This document shows positions 9,101-19,503 of a DNA stretch of 64,000 nt, in pieces. The position numbers were made by a program, and so were the translations under genes. This DNA comes from Mytilus trossulus. Taxonomy: Eukaryota; Mollusca; Bivalvia; Mytilida; Mytilidae. The notes beneath the pieces were generated by a model that saw nothing but the letters and a program-made list of their open reading frames with translations, had not been told where the DNA came from and ran no database searches. Numbering within the stretch: the first letter of the stretch is position 1; the number at the start of each line of letters is the position of its first letter. The stretch is from positions 10,657,916 through 10,721,915 of the forward strand of contig NC_086375.1 of assembly GCF_036588685.1 (NCBI RefSeq). Direction: 5' to 3'.

Positions 9101-12038
9101 TAGTAAATAACATCTATATCAACAGCTGTTAGTTTTTGTTACTGTTATACATACAATTTTCCATATTTAGAAATTCTTAATAAAAATGATTGAATGTATT
9201 TTACAAATTCCCTGAATTTAATCAGTGAATCTGTAAAAAAAAATCTTAATTTTTTCAGGAATTTTGTAAAATCACTAGTCAAAATCAGGGATTTTATAAA
9301 ATCACTAATCAGTTCAGTGATTTTACAAATTCCCTGAAATTTCAGTGATTTAACAAAATCCATGATTTCACAAATTCCCTCTCTAACATATACACAGGTT
9401 GGGGTTTAGTTGTGAATTCTTTATTTCTGGTCAAGCCACTTTCCTAAGTGCACAACTGATGTTTTTGTCGGTACTGTTAGCAATATAGTGTTACTGGTAC
9501 TATTGGGAATCTACTGATATGTTTTGGTCGGTACTGTTAGAAATCTTAGTGTTACTGATACTATTGGGAATCTGGGTACACCAATTATTTTATTTATAAC
9601 GACAGAGCTAGATTAAAGAAACATTTGGGTATTCACAATTAATATTAATTCCATCGATATACAAATATAGTCTTAATTAACTTTATAGATTTATCAATCA
9701 TGATCTAAATCAGAACAAATTATATAGCTGAATACTGAATAAATAATGGATATTATACACTTTGAGACAATTGTAACATTGTATAAGAATCTAAGATTCA
9801 CTTACAGAAAAATCAATTCATGCATGTATATTTTATCGTCGTATTGTTGGAATGTAGTTTTATGAAAAGGTGATAATTACCACTAAATAAATCCTGAATA
9901 GAAGGTAATGAGGGGATCATTAAAGAACTGTAAATAACAACATGAAAGTGGTTGAAATAATCAAGGACACCGAGCTAGAACTCCTCAATATCCTCGTTCT
10001 TATAACCACAGAGGCACTTGAAGTCTTCTGTGTTAAAAAACCTTCTTGAAGTTCTTTAAAGACTCTCTAGCTAAAGGTTATAATGCTAAGTGAACATGTA
10101 CTGTAAATTAATTTTCGTCTTTAATATCTTTATTGTAAAACTTTTGACAACTTTAAGAATGTTTTATCCTTCCCTCATTATCAGATCCCGTTTTCGGAAA
10201 GAATTTAATTTTTAAAACAGCATGTAAAAAGAATGACTAAATTTAGCTCCATCTTTTTCCTACGACCTTTTTTAAATGGCTGAAGAATCCAAAACCATAA
10301 ACCCTAAAAAAAGTCCCGTCCATCATACCATTTGATCTCCTATTGAATTTACTGTTTTTGTTTTTGTCCCAAACATGCATCAACTATTTTTCAATGGACA
10401 ACACATTACAATCAATTATTATTTATCATAATCAACGCAGCATGTTGGTGAGTTTCCTGCTGATCAATTGGCGGCGGTGGGGTTAGCTAACTTCTTAAAA
10501 GCTTTATATTATAGAAGGTGACAGTCCTGGATGCTTCATACTTTGTTCTGATATAGATGCCTTATGTTATGCAGTTTCCGTCTGTCATATGTCCATTGTC
10601 TTTGACCTCATGTTCATGGTTCAGTGACTACGTGAAAAAAGTTAAGATTTTTTATTATGTTAATTTTTTCTTATTTTGAGTATAAGGATAACTATATTTT
10701 ATTTGTGTGTACCTTGCAAGCTAGGTCCTCATGTCTGTCAGACAGTTTTACCTTGACCTCGACCTCATACAATGTATTATGGATCAATGAACAATTAGGT
10801 AAAGTTTCGGTGGTCAAGTCCATATCTCAGATACTATTTGTTGTATGGAAGGATTGTAAGCTGTACATGTCTGTCTGGCATGATTCATCTGAATTTGACC
10901 TTATTTTCATGGTTCATTGGTTAATGTTTAGTTTTTCTTGGACCAAGTTAAGTTTTTGTGATAGTTCATTTTTAGTTGTAGTAAAGCTTTATATTTAGGA
11001 CTATCAACATAATATCAATGGTTAGTAAAGAAAATAGGAGCTACATTTCAGTGCTGGCACTCTTTTTTTGTGTATTGACGTTTGTCTTTTTGTCTTTCTT
11101 TTATGAATTGGATATTGTCCGCGTATCTGCCTTCAACGTCTTGGTTATATCTACCCTTCAAAGATCTTGATACATGACAAAAACAAATGTTTATAAAACT
11201 AATCCCAAACTAAGAATTCCGCCAATAGGTATTGCTGCCTTTTCTTTTATTTTGTATTCACAACTTTATTCTTATATTGTTTGTCGTTTTGTAAATGATG
11301 ACATGACTTAGTTAAATAGGCTTGCAAGTGGTTTAAATTTACTTGACCATAGGTCTTGGGTGTAGACCGAACGATAAATACTCGTAAGTCGCCTGCTTGG
11401 CTTGTGTTTTTGTGTGAACTCTTGAGCATTTACAAGAAGATCACCACACAAAAACAAATCGAAACTGTTGTGATATGTAGATAATTTCTACGTTTGTAGT
11501 TTCCATCACCAAATATCGAACAATTTTTCTTTATCCCCACATGTCCTTTTTTTTATTTGTTATTTACCGGTATTTTTTTGGCTTGATTTGAGCAGAGACA
11601 CATATACGCAGTCTCTGATTCGTGTGACGTACTTATTTATAAGCCTTAAACCTTTGGTGACTTTTTATATTAATATGTACACATACCAGTCTGCACATAC
11701 ATATGATGTAGGGATTGGATGTGCGACATCAATCATGTCTTATTTATTTACAGTCTAACCCCGGTACATGCATCATGTGCCTGTACCTGGGGAGTCAGTT
11801 GTCATGAGTCCGTGCGGTTGTTGTTTGTTGCTAGATGTCAAATTTGTAGTTTTGTACATTCACCAGCCTTTAGTTTTCTCGTTTTTAGTATTTACTTGAT
11901 TTGTTTTAATGGTGTGTAGCGGTCTTATTTGCATCAGACCATATTTTCAGATAATGATCTTCTTATTTTTATATTTTTATGTTTTTCAGGTACGTAGATG
12001 AGATGCATACAACCAACAAATTGTTCAAGTTGCATTAG
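5682..12038 (+). CDS. Two-exon gene for a probable sperm/ciliary microtubule inner protein (SPMIP8/TEPP-like)
   Basis: The spliced protein is 166 residues. Exon 1 (5682-6133) starts at ATG 5682; an in-frame TGA at 5637-5639 closes the frame upstream, so the start is well fixed. Exon 1 ends in a split codon AT|G at a consensus donor GTAAGT (6134-6139). Exon 2 (11990-12038) follows a TTTTTCAG acceptor and adds 15 more residues and TAG. The protein is soluble, has no signal peptide or membrane segment, and is rich in Pro, Arg and Tyr. It has a charged helix near the N-terminus (about residues 12-28), a proline-rich middle with PFPDRHWVPPTDPP, a C-terminal RWGTGCGVP stretch and a conserved-looking tail. 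Short Pro/Arg/Tyr-rich proteins of this kind line the lumen of ciliary and sperm doublet microtubules. The assignment to SPMIP8/TEPP is from memory and could be wrong; that the gene is real is much more certain. Confidence 0.8.
6199..6906. mobile_element. Non-autonomous DNA element with 9-bp target duplication (MULE-like), intronic copy 1
   Basis: ATTTGTACA at 6190-6198 and 6907-6915 is a perfect 9-bp direct repeat flanking the element. The tips are imperfect inverted repeats (GAATCCGGGTCCGTACGCCC and GGTATCGGGACTGTTCGCCC). Inside each end the block TTCGCCCT or its complement recurs three to five times. The interior is AT-rich and non-coding. Target duplications of 9 bp and complex ends suggest a Mutator-type transposase acting in trans. 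Confidence 0.8.
7121..7732. mobile_element. Non-autonomous DNA element with 9-bp target duplication (MULE-like), intronic copy 2
   Basis: ACTTTTTTC at 7112-7120 and 7733-7741 is a perfect 9-bp target duplication. The tips GAATCAGGGTCTGTTCGC and GGTATCAGGTCCGTTCGC are inverted repeats related to those of the element at 6199-6906. The sub-terminal motif array is GGTGCGAAC here, instead of GGGCGAAC. It is a relative, not a copy, of its neighbour 214 bp away. Confidence 0.8.
7847..9380. mobile_element. Inverted-repeat element with motif-array ends, intronic copy 3
   Basis: The ends AGGGAATTTGTAAAATCAGG and AGGGAATTTGTGAAATCATG are inverted repeats. Each end is an array of TTTTGTAAAATCACT-like blocks alternating with AATCAGTGATT. 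The left array (7847-8175) has a period of about 58 bp with four near-identical units. The right array is at 9195-9380. The 1-kb interior is AT-rich, with poly-T tracts near 9000-9030. No clear target duplication was found. Confidence 0.65.
9467..9575. repeat. Two-unit tandem repeat, about 65-70 bp
   Basis: The unit TCGGTACTGTTAG...AGTGTTACTG...ACTATTGGGAATCT occurs twice in a row with few differences. It lies inside the intron of the SPMIP8/TEPP-like gene. Confidence 0.65.
9576..10439. other. Intronic AT-rich DNA
   Basis: No gene or defined repeat was recognised. A weak foldback of CTTCTTGAAG-type sequence lies at 10015-10080. Confidence 0.35.
10440..11060 (+). repeat. Bivalve-type dispersed repeat (TGTCTGTC...TTCATGGTTCATTG family)
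   Basis: The stretch contains CCTGGATGCTTCATACTTTG, TTTGACCTCATGTTCATGG and ATTTTCATGGTTCATTGG. I know this series from dispersed repeats of mussels and oysters. An open frame across part of it is not protein-like. Identification is from memory. Confidence 0.45.
11061..11979. other. Intronic DNA before the terminal exon
   Basis: Nothing gene-like or clearly repetitive was recognised apart from the acceptor region that ends it. Confidence 0.35.
11990..12038 (+). CDS. Exon 2 (terminal) of the SPMIP8/TEPP-like gene
   Basis: A polypyrimidine tract and CAG at 11980-11989 precede the exon. The first G completes the Met codon split across the intron. The next 15 codons end in KLFKLH and then TAG at 12036-12038. 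Continuation of the frame, and the way the tail follows on from exon 1, support the join. No AATAAA lies within 300 bp; the first good one on this strand is near 12776, so the 3' end is uncertain. Confidence 0.75.
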
Positions 12039-13066
12039 AAAAGGAGAAGAATTCTTACTCGAAAACAAAAATGGGAATTTAAATGATGGCTTCGTTATCA
12101 TATAGTTATCTTCCATGACTGAACCAAACTTTATCGTTTTCCTTATGCAATCATGAAAAGTTACTATTTTATTCCATACCAGTATTCATTGTGTGCTAGA
12201 AGATCTCTTGTAATTATGAAACCATTCAGTATTATGTCATGAAATATTGTTATTATTGTTAATAATTGTTTGTTACATGTCTTTCTTGATAGATATATTT
12301 TTGATAGATGTTTTATCACATTTTATAGATACACTGCGTTTGAAAATCCCATTGCTTTCTTTATGTTTTTTACTACAATTTAAATAGAGTGAAATACCGT
12401 AAATCGTTCTTTTGATTAATTTACATGTATGACAAGGCCAATTGATAGATGGTCCCAATGAAAGTATGTACAATAGAAACTCTGTTCCTTACAATTGAAA
12501 CTTGTCAAATTTTAACCATGACAACAGACGAGAGAAAGTGCGACTATTTGTGCATTACAGAAAATGAAATCTCAATGGTGTTTTTAGGCATGGTGTAAGT
12601 GTTTTTCACAGTATTACTATATATTCATTAGTCACTTCAGTATTAGTGTAAACAGTATTTAAAGTCTTGCTCAAATCTTTTTGTTATGCAATACTTATTT
12701 GTTATTAATGTTTTTGAGAGTTTAACATACCATTGTTATTTATAGATTTCCATGTTTTTGCATAATCTGCTGTCATAATAAAATCAATTTTAAATGTCGA
12801 TATGGAAATAATTTCATAAGCCATTAAGCTGAAAATCCGTTTTATGTTTGGAGTTACCAAATCGTATTTTTGTGTAATAGTGCAAAAAATAACTTCAATG
12901 AAAGGTTAATCGGTTAGATTTATACAGTTAATTAAATTATTTATTCATTGAAAAGTATTTATTAAGTATTCATTTTCCATATCTATTGATTTATCCTGCA
13001 TGGTTAAACTAGTTCCGACACAATAGTTTCGTTTTTTTCTATATCATTTAAAGGTGCAAAAAAAAC
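12039..13066. other. 3' flank of the SPMIP8/TEPP-like gene
   Basis: AT-rich with no further coding. An AATAAA near 12776 could end the transcript, but it is about 740 bp from the stop. Confidence 0.3.
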
Positions 13067-13207
13067 CTTCTCATAACTGACTGTGCGGTATAGGCTTTGC
13101 TCATTGTTGAAGGCCGTACTGTGACCTATGTTTGTTGATTTCTGTGTCATTAGGTCTCTGGTAGAGAGTTGTTTAATGGCAATCATACCACATAGATCTT
13201 CTTTTTT
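13067..13207 (+). repeat. SINE-like dispersed repeat
   Basis: It carries the same ordered motifs as the 330-513 insert: GACTGTGCGGTATAGGC, TTGCTCATTGTTGAAGGCCG and GGCAATCATACCACAT. It is one of the commonest repeat types in the window. Confidence 0.65.
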
Positions 13208-14156
13208 TGGATGTAAAAGAAGGACCAGCAGACAGTACATATAATTTTACAATAAAACATTTAAATAGTTAAAAGACCACATGATTTAACAATGAAATCG
13301 AATGATGCCCAATGGTCAAGTTACGTATATTTCTCTTTATTTTAGAACAAAAAACAAAATGTCTGCCATATAACCTCCTTCAATGGAAGTATCGAATATG
13401 TGTTTTCTGTTGCCTCTACACTAATCTTGGTGTTTAAGTGAAAGAACAAAGACTGGACAGCTTGTATAGTTTGAACGGTGTGTGCGTTTTTTATACGCTT
13501 CTTGAGCCCTTAATAAGCATGGAATATTTGACAAAAAACTTTAAATAAACAGACCAGTGTTAAAAAAAATCAATCCTATATATCTATACTATACCAAGCG
13601 AGGAAAATGGCACAACCTAAACATAAATCGTACGTGGCCGCTTAAGTATGTTCCGTCATAAGTGATGTTTGCAGACATATAGAAGCAACTACTTGGAAGA
13701 TTCTCATTGTTTAAAATATCCTTTCTTATTGATTGTGATTCAGAAGTCATGTTGAATCAACATAGTGTTGTCTGTCATCCTGGTACGTATAGAATGATTT
13801 CCACTGGACATATAAGTACAATGTGAGGTCCATTTTAATTTCTATTTCCAAATATAGACTTCAAACTTAGTGATAGATTGATATTCATTATTGTCACAAG
13901 TATAAAATGAAACTCGTACTATGGCGAAACACGAACAAATGTGTTTAATCTTTTGGCGATTTAATTGAATTTCAGACGAAAAATTGGAAGTGTTTATTTT
14001 ATGTAAATAAAACAACAAACGTTTAAAATATCAAACTTCTTAAATTGTTCAACTCTATAATGGATAAATGTATTGCAGTTACTCTGAAATCTTTAAAAAA
14101 AAATATGCATCATATTATAACTATATACATTAATGTTTTACAAATAGATTTAACAT
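13208..14156. other. AT-rich intergenic DNA
   Basis: No supported gene or defined repeat was seen. Confidence 0.35.
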
Positions 14157-14262
14157 CAGAAAGAGATGCGAAGATACCAACGGAACATTCAAACTCATAA
14201 ACTAACAACGCCATACCTAGAAATAAAAAGACAAAAACCAGTACACAACACCGTCCTACTTT
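14157..14262 (-). repeat. Reverse-oriented fragment of the 3' tail of the neighbouring RT element
   Basis: The reverse complement resembles the 15940-16060 tail (TTTTTATTTCTAGG...GGCGTTGTTAGTTTATGAG...). It is a separate, 5'-truncated insertion in opposite orientation. Confidence 0.45.
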
Positions 14263-14619
14263 AGTTATGGCGATACTGAGAAAACTGAATAATAAACCAA
14301 ATCAAACACGCTGAGAATGCATTCATTATTTTTCCTAGTGCCTTCTTCACAACGAAGCAAGATACATATTGCTTTTAAAAGTAGAAAGATATGCTGTATC
14401 AGTTGATCTTCTATTGACCTTAACATGTCAGTAAATAAAAATCTGAGTCTGTACAAACTTGTAGACAAACACAAAAATTTAGAACATACAATTGAACAAT
14501 TTATTTTTTTACTTTCTCATAGTTTAACTACAGTCCAACTTTATCTAATATTTCATTGTATATTTTGTTGTTTACAGTTTGTATAACATGCATTCCTATT
14601 ATAGTTTCGTCTTCAAGAA

Positions 14620-16062
14620 TCAAATGTACTTGTAAAAGATAAGAAGTTAGCAATATCCTTTAAATCTACTTTCCACTATGTAGATGATGTTTTTTCACTG
14701 AATAATTCAAATTTTGGTGACTATGTGGAGCGCATCTATCCCATCGAATTAGAGATAACGGATACTACAGATACAGTTGAGTCGGCCTCATATCTTAACT
14801 TACATCTAGAAATTGACAATGAGGGTCGATTGAAAACAAAACTTTACGACAACAGAGATGATTTCAGCTTTCCAATTGTGAACTATATATATCTCCCAAT
14901 TGATACGATATTCCCGTGCTTGCATTTCCTATCATGATTTTTTTTATAGAGGGTTGATGCTCACAATGAAGCTATTAAACCAAGAGTTCCAATCATCCCT
15001 TCGTAAATTTTACGGACGCCATCATGCACTAGTTGGTTGACCGTTATGGAAAAACCGTTTCACAAATGATATCGGATATGTTCCTACGTCGTAAATATTA
15101 ACCCCTTCCCTTTCATGAGTGTGACCTACCGAATTAGACTATTTACCGAATTTGTTATCACATAAGGTAGCAATACACAGTTAGGAAAAAAACTTAAAAT
15201 TGACACTCATAATTTTTAAACACCATCTTTCTTCCCCTTTCTGACAAAGAAGGCTTTATATGTGTGTTATGCATGTACATACTTATAGAAAGAGAATCTT
15301 CCATATATTTGATTTCTTATGGTCATAAGGGTGAAATATAATCCCTTTTGGATGTAACCATGGCAACAATCTACATTTCTTAGATACAAAATATAGCAAA
15401 AAAAAGGTGAACATGTCACAAAAGTCTCCAAAATTTGGTCTAAAAGGAAATTTTAATCAATTACAGTGATACCTTTCCTGAATCCATAGGTTTACATCTA
15501 TCAAGTGGTTCAAAAAAATCATATACATTTCTGCTCGTTTTTCCATAAAATTGAATTGAAAAGATCGAGCGCAAAATCTTTGTTGATAAACACTACAATA
15601 ATTTATGGACCTATGGACGGTACGAATAGGAAAATACGGACTGTCAATCATATAAATGGCCTATAAAACATAAAACAATCTAAATGTTCATATACACCCA
15701 CTAAGAAGGCTATATTATTCTCTAATTATCTAAAAATCAATTTTATTGTACAAAAACTTTCATATTTAAAAAATTCACAGGGCCCATAATGCGAAACTAA
15801 ACTTCTTACTGTGTATTGCTACCTAAGCAACACGACGGGTGCCACATGTGGAGCAGGATCTGCTTAGCCTTCCGGAGCACCTGAGAACACCCCTAGTTTT
15901 TGAAGGGTTTCGTTTTGTTTATTCTTTAGTTTTCTATGTTGCGTCATATATGTACTATTGTTTGTCTGTTTGTCTTTTTCATTTTTAGCCATGGCGTTGT
16001 CAGTTTGTTTTATATTTATGAGTTTGACTGTACCTTTGGTATCTTTCGTCTCTCTTTTATAG
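14620..16062 (+). pseudogene. Retroelement remnant with RT motif YVDDV, interrupted by a MITE
   Basis: The frame at about 14640-14910 encodes the RT active-site block FHYVDDVFSLNN, then YPIELEITDTTDT and SYLNLHLEID. These belong to an abundant RT family of bivalves and other marine invertebrates (Penelope-like or non-LTR; I cannot decide). A frameshift near 14900 and a stop near 15040 break it before KFYGRHHALVG. After an insert at 15166-15823, the 3' untranslated tail resumes (15827-16062) with GGAGCAGGATCTGCTTAGCC and ends near TATCTTTCGTCTCTCTTTT. Confidence 0.8.
15166..15823. mobile_element. Harbinger-like MITE nested in the retroelement
   Basis: Its terminal inverted repeats begin GGTAGCAATACACAGT at both ends (16 bp identical, then partial). 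TAA at 15163-15165 and 15824-15826 is a 3-bp target duplication of the TWA type used by PIF/Harbinger. Removing 658 bp plus one TAA rejoins the host retroelement as ATCACATAAGCAACACGACG, which proves the edges. No transposase is encoded. Confidence 0.85.
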
Positions 16063-16967
16063 ACAGCCGAAGAAAATGATTAACTGCTCTTTCAAATGAC
16101 TGCTGTTATCATATACAATAATTTGAAGTAGTTTTTTTTTCCCGTAGAACAAAGAAAAAAGTTTTTTTTTAAACTCGCACTATTACAACTTATATCAAGA
16201 AATGGCAAATACATTTGTAAAAATTAATAACTATTTGTTAAAAATCTTAAACACTATTTTGACATGGATTTTTAATTATGAAATCACATTAACACATTGT
16301 TAACAATAGAATAGGAATTGATACATTAAGAGACAGACATCTGCGTCATCTTTTCCAAACCGGATTAACAACTGGTATACATATTGTATTGGCTTCACAT
16401 GGTTATTAGATATAAAATATCGATAAAACCAATATCAAATTCAGACCTTGAAGTGGACGCGTAGTCTTTAAAAATAGATAAGTAGAACATTAGAAGTCCC
16501 ACTAACTGACTAAGAGAAGGCTCTCTCCATTCATGCTTCAGTAACTCCAGTCCCAATTTAATCAACCAAGTTTTCCAACGAGAATGGGGGCGGGTACTTA
16601 TTATTAAGTTTATCTTATTAATAATATTTAAACTTCGCTAAATACAAAGTTAGGCAAAATACTAGTAAAACATATGGCTCTTCTTGTCTACACATTAGCT
16701 GTCACCAATCTTTTTTGTGAAGTATATAGGAAAAAACGGTCTGTTAATAATGAGGCAATTAAAATAATTAGATCTACCATTATATGTATGATATGAGTAA
16801 TTATAATATGCTAAAGAAAAATAATTCTGAGCAAGATATCTTAATTTTACAAATGTTTTTTATACAAATGTTTTTTAAGTACAATCATTTCACGAACTCA
16901 TTACAAAATGACAGCAATGATGAATGTCATTGAAAATTCGTCTTTATGAAAATATTTAACGCTAAGT
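16063..16967. other. 3' flank of TMED copy A
   Basis: AT-rich. A short piece near 16500-16600 resembles the CTTCAGT...AATCAACCAAGTTTT low-copy repeat also seen at 28620-28690. No other gene was recognised. Confidence 0.35.
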
Positions 16968-17621
16968 TTACGTTTCTTGGAGCTTACTGTGTGATGGTAA
17001 CTTGTCAGTGAAAAATGTTTTAAGTATAAAGACCTGTCCAAACCCTATAATCATAACGGTCAAAGCTTGTCCTATTGACCACCACATTATGCGATTGTTC
17101 AGTTCCTCAGCTACATAGCGGCCCATGGACTCCTTCAGCCGGAAGTCCACTTGGTTTTCAAATACATCCGTCATAGCTGAATGAATTTCATCACATGCGT
17201 CTTGTAACATAGTCTGCGCAGTCGGCTTTTTATCGCCTGCTTCAACAGCTAAAGAATCAATCTCTTCTGGACTAATGGTAAAATAGACGACTTTATGAGT
17301 GATTGTCGAAAACTCGTTCCCAAAACAAAATTGGAAATCTCCTTTTGATGGATCAAATCTGAATTCGTCATGTTCTTTTCGTTGTTCCTTGTAGAGAATC
17401 TTACCGTTCGGTGAAACGACCCAAGCATCAACATCGTTGTTACCTCCCCTTATGACTTGGTACGAAAACACATAACTCTTGCCTCCTGGAAAAGTTTCAA
17501 TAAAACAGCTTTTCTCCTGATCCCCAAGTTCGAAAGTAAGTGCGACACCACCGCTATAAAATGTTTGTGAAATTTTAACATTGCATCCCAAAATAAAGCA
17601 AAGCACAATCAACGTCTTCAT
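16968..17621 (-). CDS. p24/TMED family cargo receptor (TMED3/7-like), intronless copy A
   Basis: The 217-residue protein has the full p24 layout. Residues 1-20 form a signal peptide. A GOLD domain spans about residues 26-115, with Cys39 and Cys99 placed to form the family's disulfide. A coiled-coil region spans about 135-175 and one membrane segment about 181-200. The short cytosolic tail KTFFTDK has the double Phe that binds COPII in this family, but there is no C-terminal dilysine. p24 proteins cycle between ER and Golgi and select cargo for COPI and COPII vesicles. GGVALTFEL, FCFGNEFST and GQVFILKTFF point to the gamma (TMED3/7) subfamily. The gene is one uninterrupted exon, unlike vertebrate relatives, and has a neighbour of the same kind about 1.9 kb away. 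The start is the ATG at 17621. Confidence 0.93.
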   Translation of the reverse strand: MKTLIVLCFILGCNVKISQTFYSGGVALTFELGDQEKSCFIETFPGGKSYVFSYQVIRGGNNDVDAWVVSPNGKILYKEQRKEHDEFRFDPSKGDFQFCFGNEFSTITHKVVYFTISPEEIDSLAVEAGDKKPTAQTMLQDACDEIHSAMTDVFENQVDFRLKESMGRYVAEELNNRIMWWSIGQALTVMIIGFGQVFILKTFFTDKLPSHSKLQET

Positions 17622-19444
17622 TTTTCAAGATATTGAATATGTGTTCATTACTTATTTTGTCATATTAGTTCTGGACCGCAATCATAAATTGTTAAGCGAG
17701 AGGCGACAATGTTAGGGAAAAGGTATAAATAACAGCATATCTTCATTTTTAAATTTTAATATAAAAAAAAATACAGAAATATGCAAAATAAAATGTAATT
17801 TTTACCTTTTCCATATAAAGGTGTGGAGTTTTAATAAAAAGTGGCATTGGTTCCTAGGTCTTAAGCAGACACCCCCTCTTTACACTCAATGATACTGATT
17901 AAAAAAGGTGACATCTTGTACCATATTGATTCCCGCTCAGCAACAAAACGGATGCATTGTACTCATACGTCTGTATTTTACTATTCAAACGGTGACCACA
18001 ATCGATTTTGGAATAAATCATAAAGATCATCTTATCTAATTATGTTCTTGACTTATGAAATATAAAACATTTTCTATTGCCTAACATCTGTGTCCGGTAA
18101 CATTTAAGAACAATAATTGAATAAAATTGTATGTAAAACAAAATTGGGCACGTACGCTGAAATGACTCGCCTGCGTAATCGATTATGAATGAATAATTTG
18201 TTGTGGGGTTAAATACATGTATCAAGTTTTAAATAGACATCCCTATTTTACTCCTGTCCTCCATCTGATTCCCACTTATGATGTTATATTACACATAAAA
18301 CACGATAATTCGTTAATGTCGTTGCGTTGCCGAATGGCTTTGGGTCAACCATTGTAACTCATTGTAACTCATTCAAAAAATAATCGAACTCAAGATAAGT
18401 GCATTGGCCTAGCGTACTAGTAGTTGCATACACAGATTAATCCTACTATGTCTAAGGAATGGGACGTTTGTTGTTTACTGATCATCGGTTACAATCTCCA
18501 CAATCATCACAAAATCGTAGCTATGATTTAATAAACCTAGAAAGTGAGGTCAAGGTCAGGTGACAACTATCAAACGGACTTGTTGATCTCCAATATGTCC
18601 AATTAAAATTACTTTATTATAAATACACTTATTAACTGAGAAACTAACATAATAACAAAACTTGGCTTAGATCATAAGACCGTGAAAAAATGTATAAGCC
18701 AGATGAACACTGTCAAATTGACATGTACTCGATCCCGAAACATAACAGTAACTAAAGAATTTAATTATTCAGACATGAACCACGTAAATGACTTCAAGAA
18801 TGACAGAAAACCAGACCAAAAATGAGATTATCTAACCCTACTATCTTTTAAAATTTAAGTTAAGACTGATTGAGGAGTCAGAGATTCATTGATAAATGTG
18901 AACTAGTGGAAGAGTTGGTTTGAAATATATCAGTAGTTCAGCTCTTCACTGTCTGCACTTTTCCAGACACCCATTCAGCAATTGTGAGAATATCTGTACT
19001 CGATAAATATATCAACAGTTTTCAAACATGTGCACAAAAATTGAAATAAGATAAACTAAGAAGTTAACTTCAAATCAACTGGCACATGTGGCAACATCAA
19101 TACCATCTGTGAAGTTATCTATTATATACTTAACAGTCGCATCTTCTCAGGAAGAAGATTGAATAGAATCTGGACAATCGAGAATAAAACATCCTTTAAA
19201 AGTGATTAGATCCGCAAGACGAGCTTGCATAATTCCTTCCAATTATCAGGAAATATTCTGATGGTTTGTTGTTTTGTTCTTATGCATGTTGTGGGTTTTT
19301 TCACACGAAAAATAACAAGACGTTAAATAAAAAAAAAGATATTATTATTAATCAAAATAAGTACTTCGCATTTTAAAATATTTTCTACACAGTGTATCAA
19401 CAATCTTTAAGTATACTGTCACTTTTTGAGCTCATAACTTCCTA
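17622..19444. other. Spacer between the two TMED genes
   Basis: The part next to copy A (17622-17950) matches the upstream region of copy B. The shared block GGTGACATCTTG...TTGATT...CCGCT...GACAACAA-type sequence starts at 17907 here and at 20430 upstream of copy B. The rest shows no genes. Confidence 0.5.
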
Positions 19445-19450
19445 TTTATT
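19445..19450 (-). promoter_or_regulatory. Poly(A) signal of TMED copy B
   Basis: TTTATT on the + strand reads AATAAA on the coding strand, 54 bp beyond the stop codon. This is a normal distance for a short 3' untranslated region. Confidence 0.5.
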
Positions 19451-19503
19451 TGATTTTCCCATAATTGTAGTTTAAGATGGTAATACAAAATTGTAAGAAC
19501 GTT

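Noticed and set aside
10657-10998. 113-codon open frame on +
   Set aside because: It lies wholly in a dispersed bivalve repeat and its product is low in conserved features.
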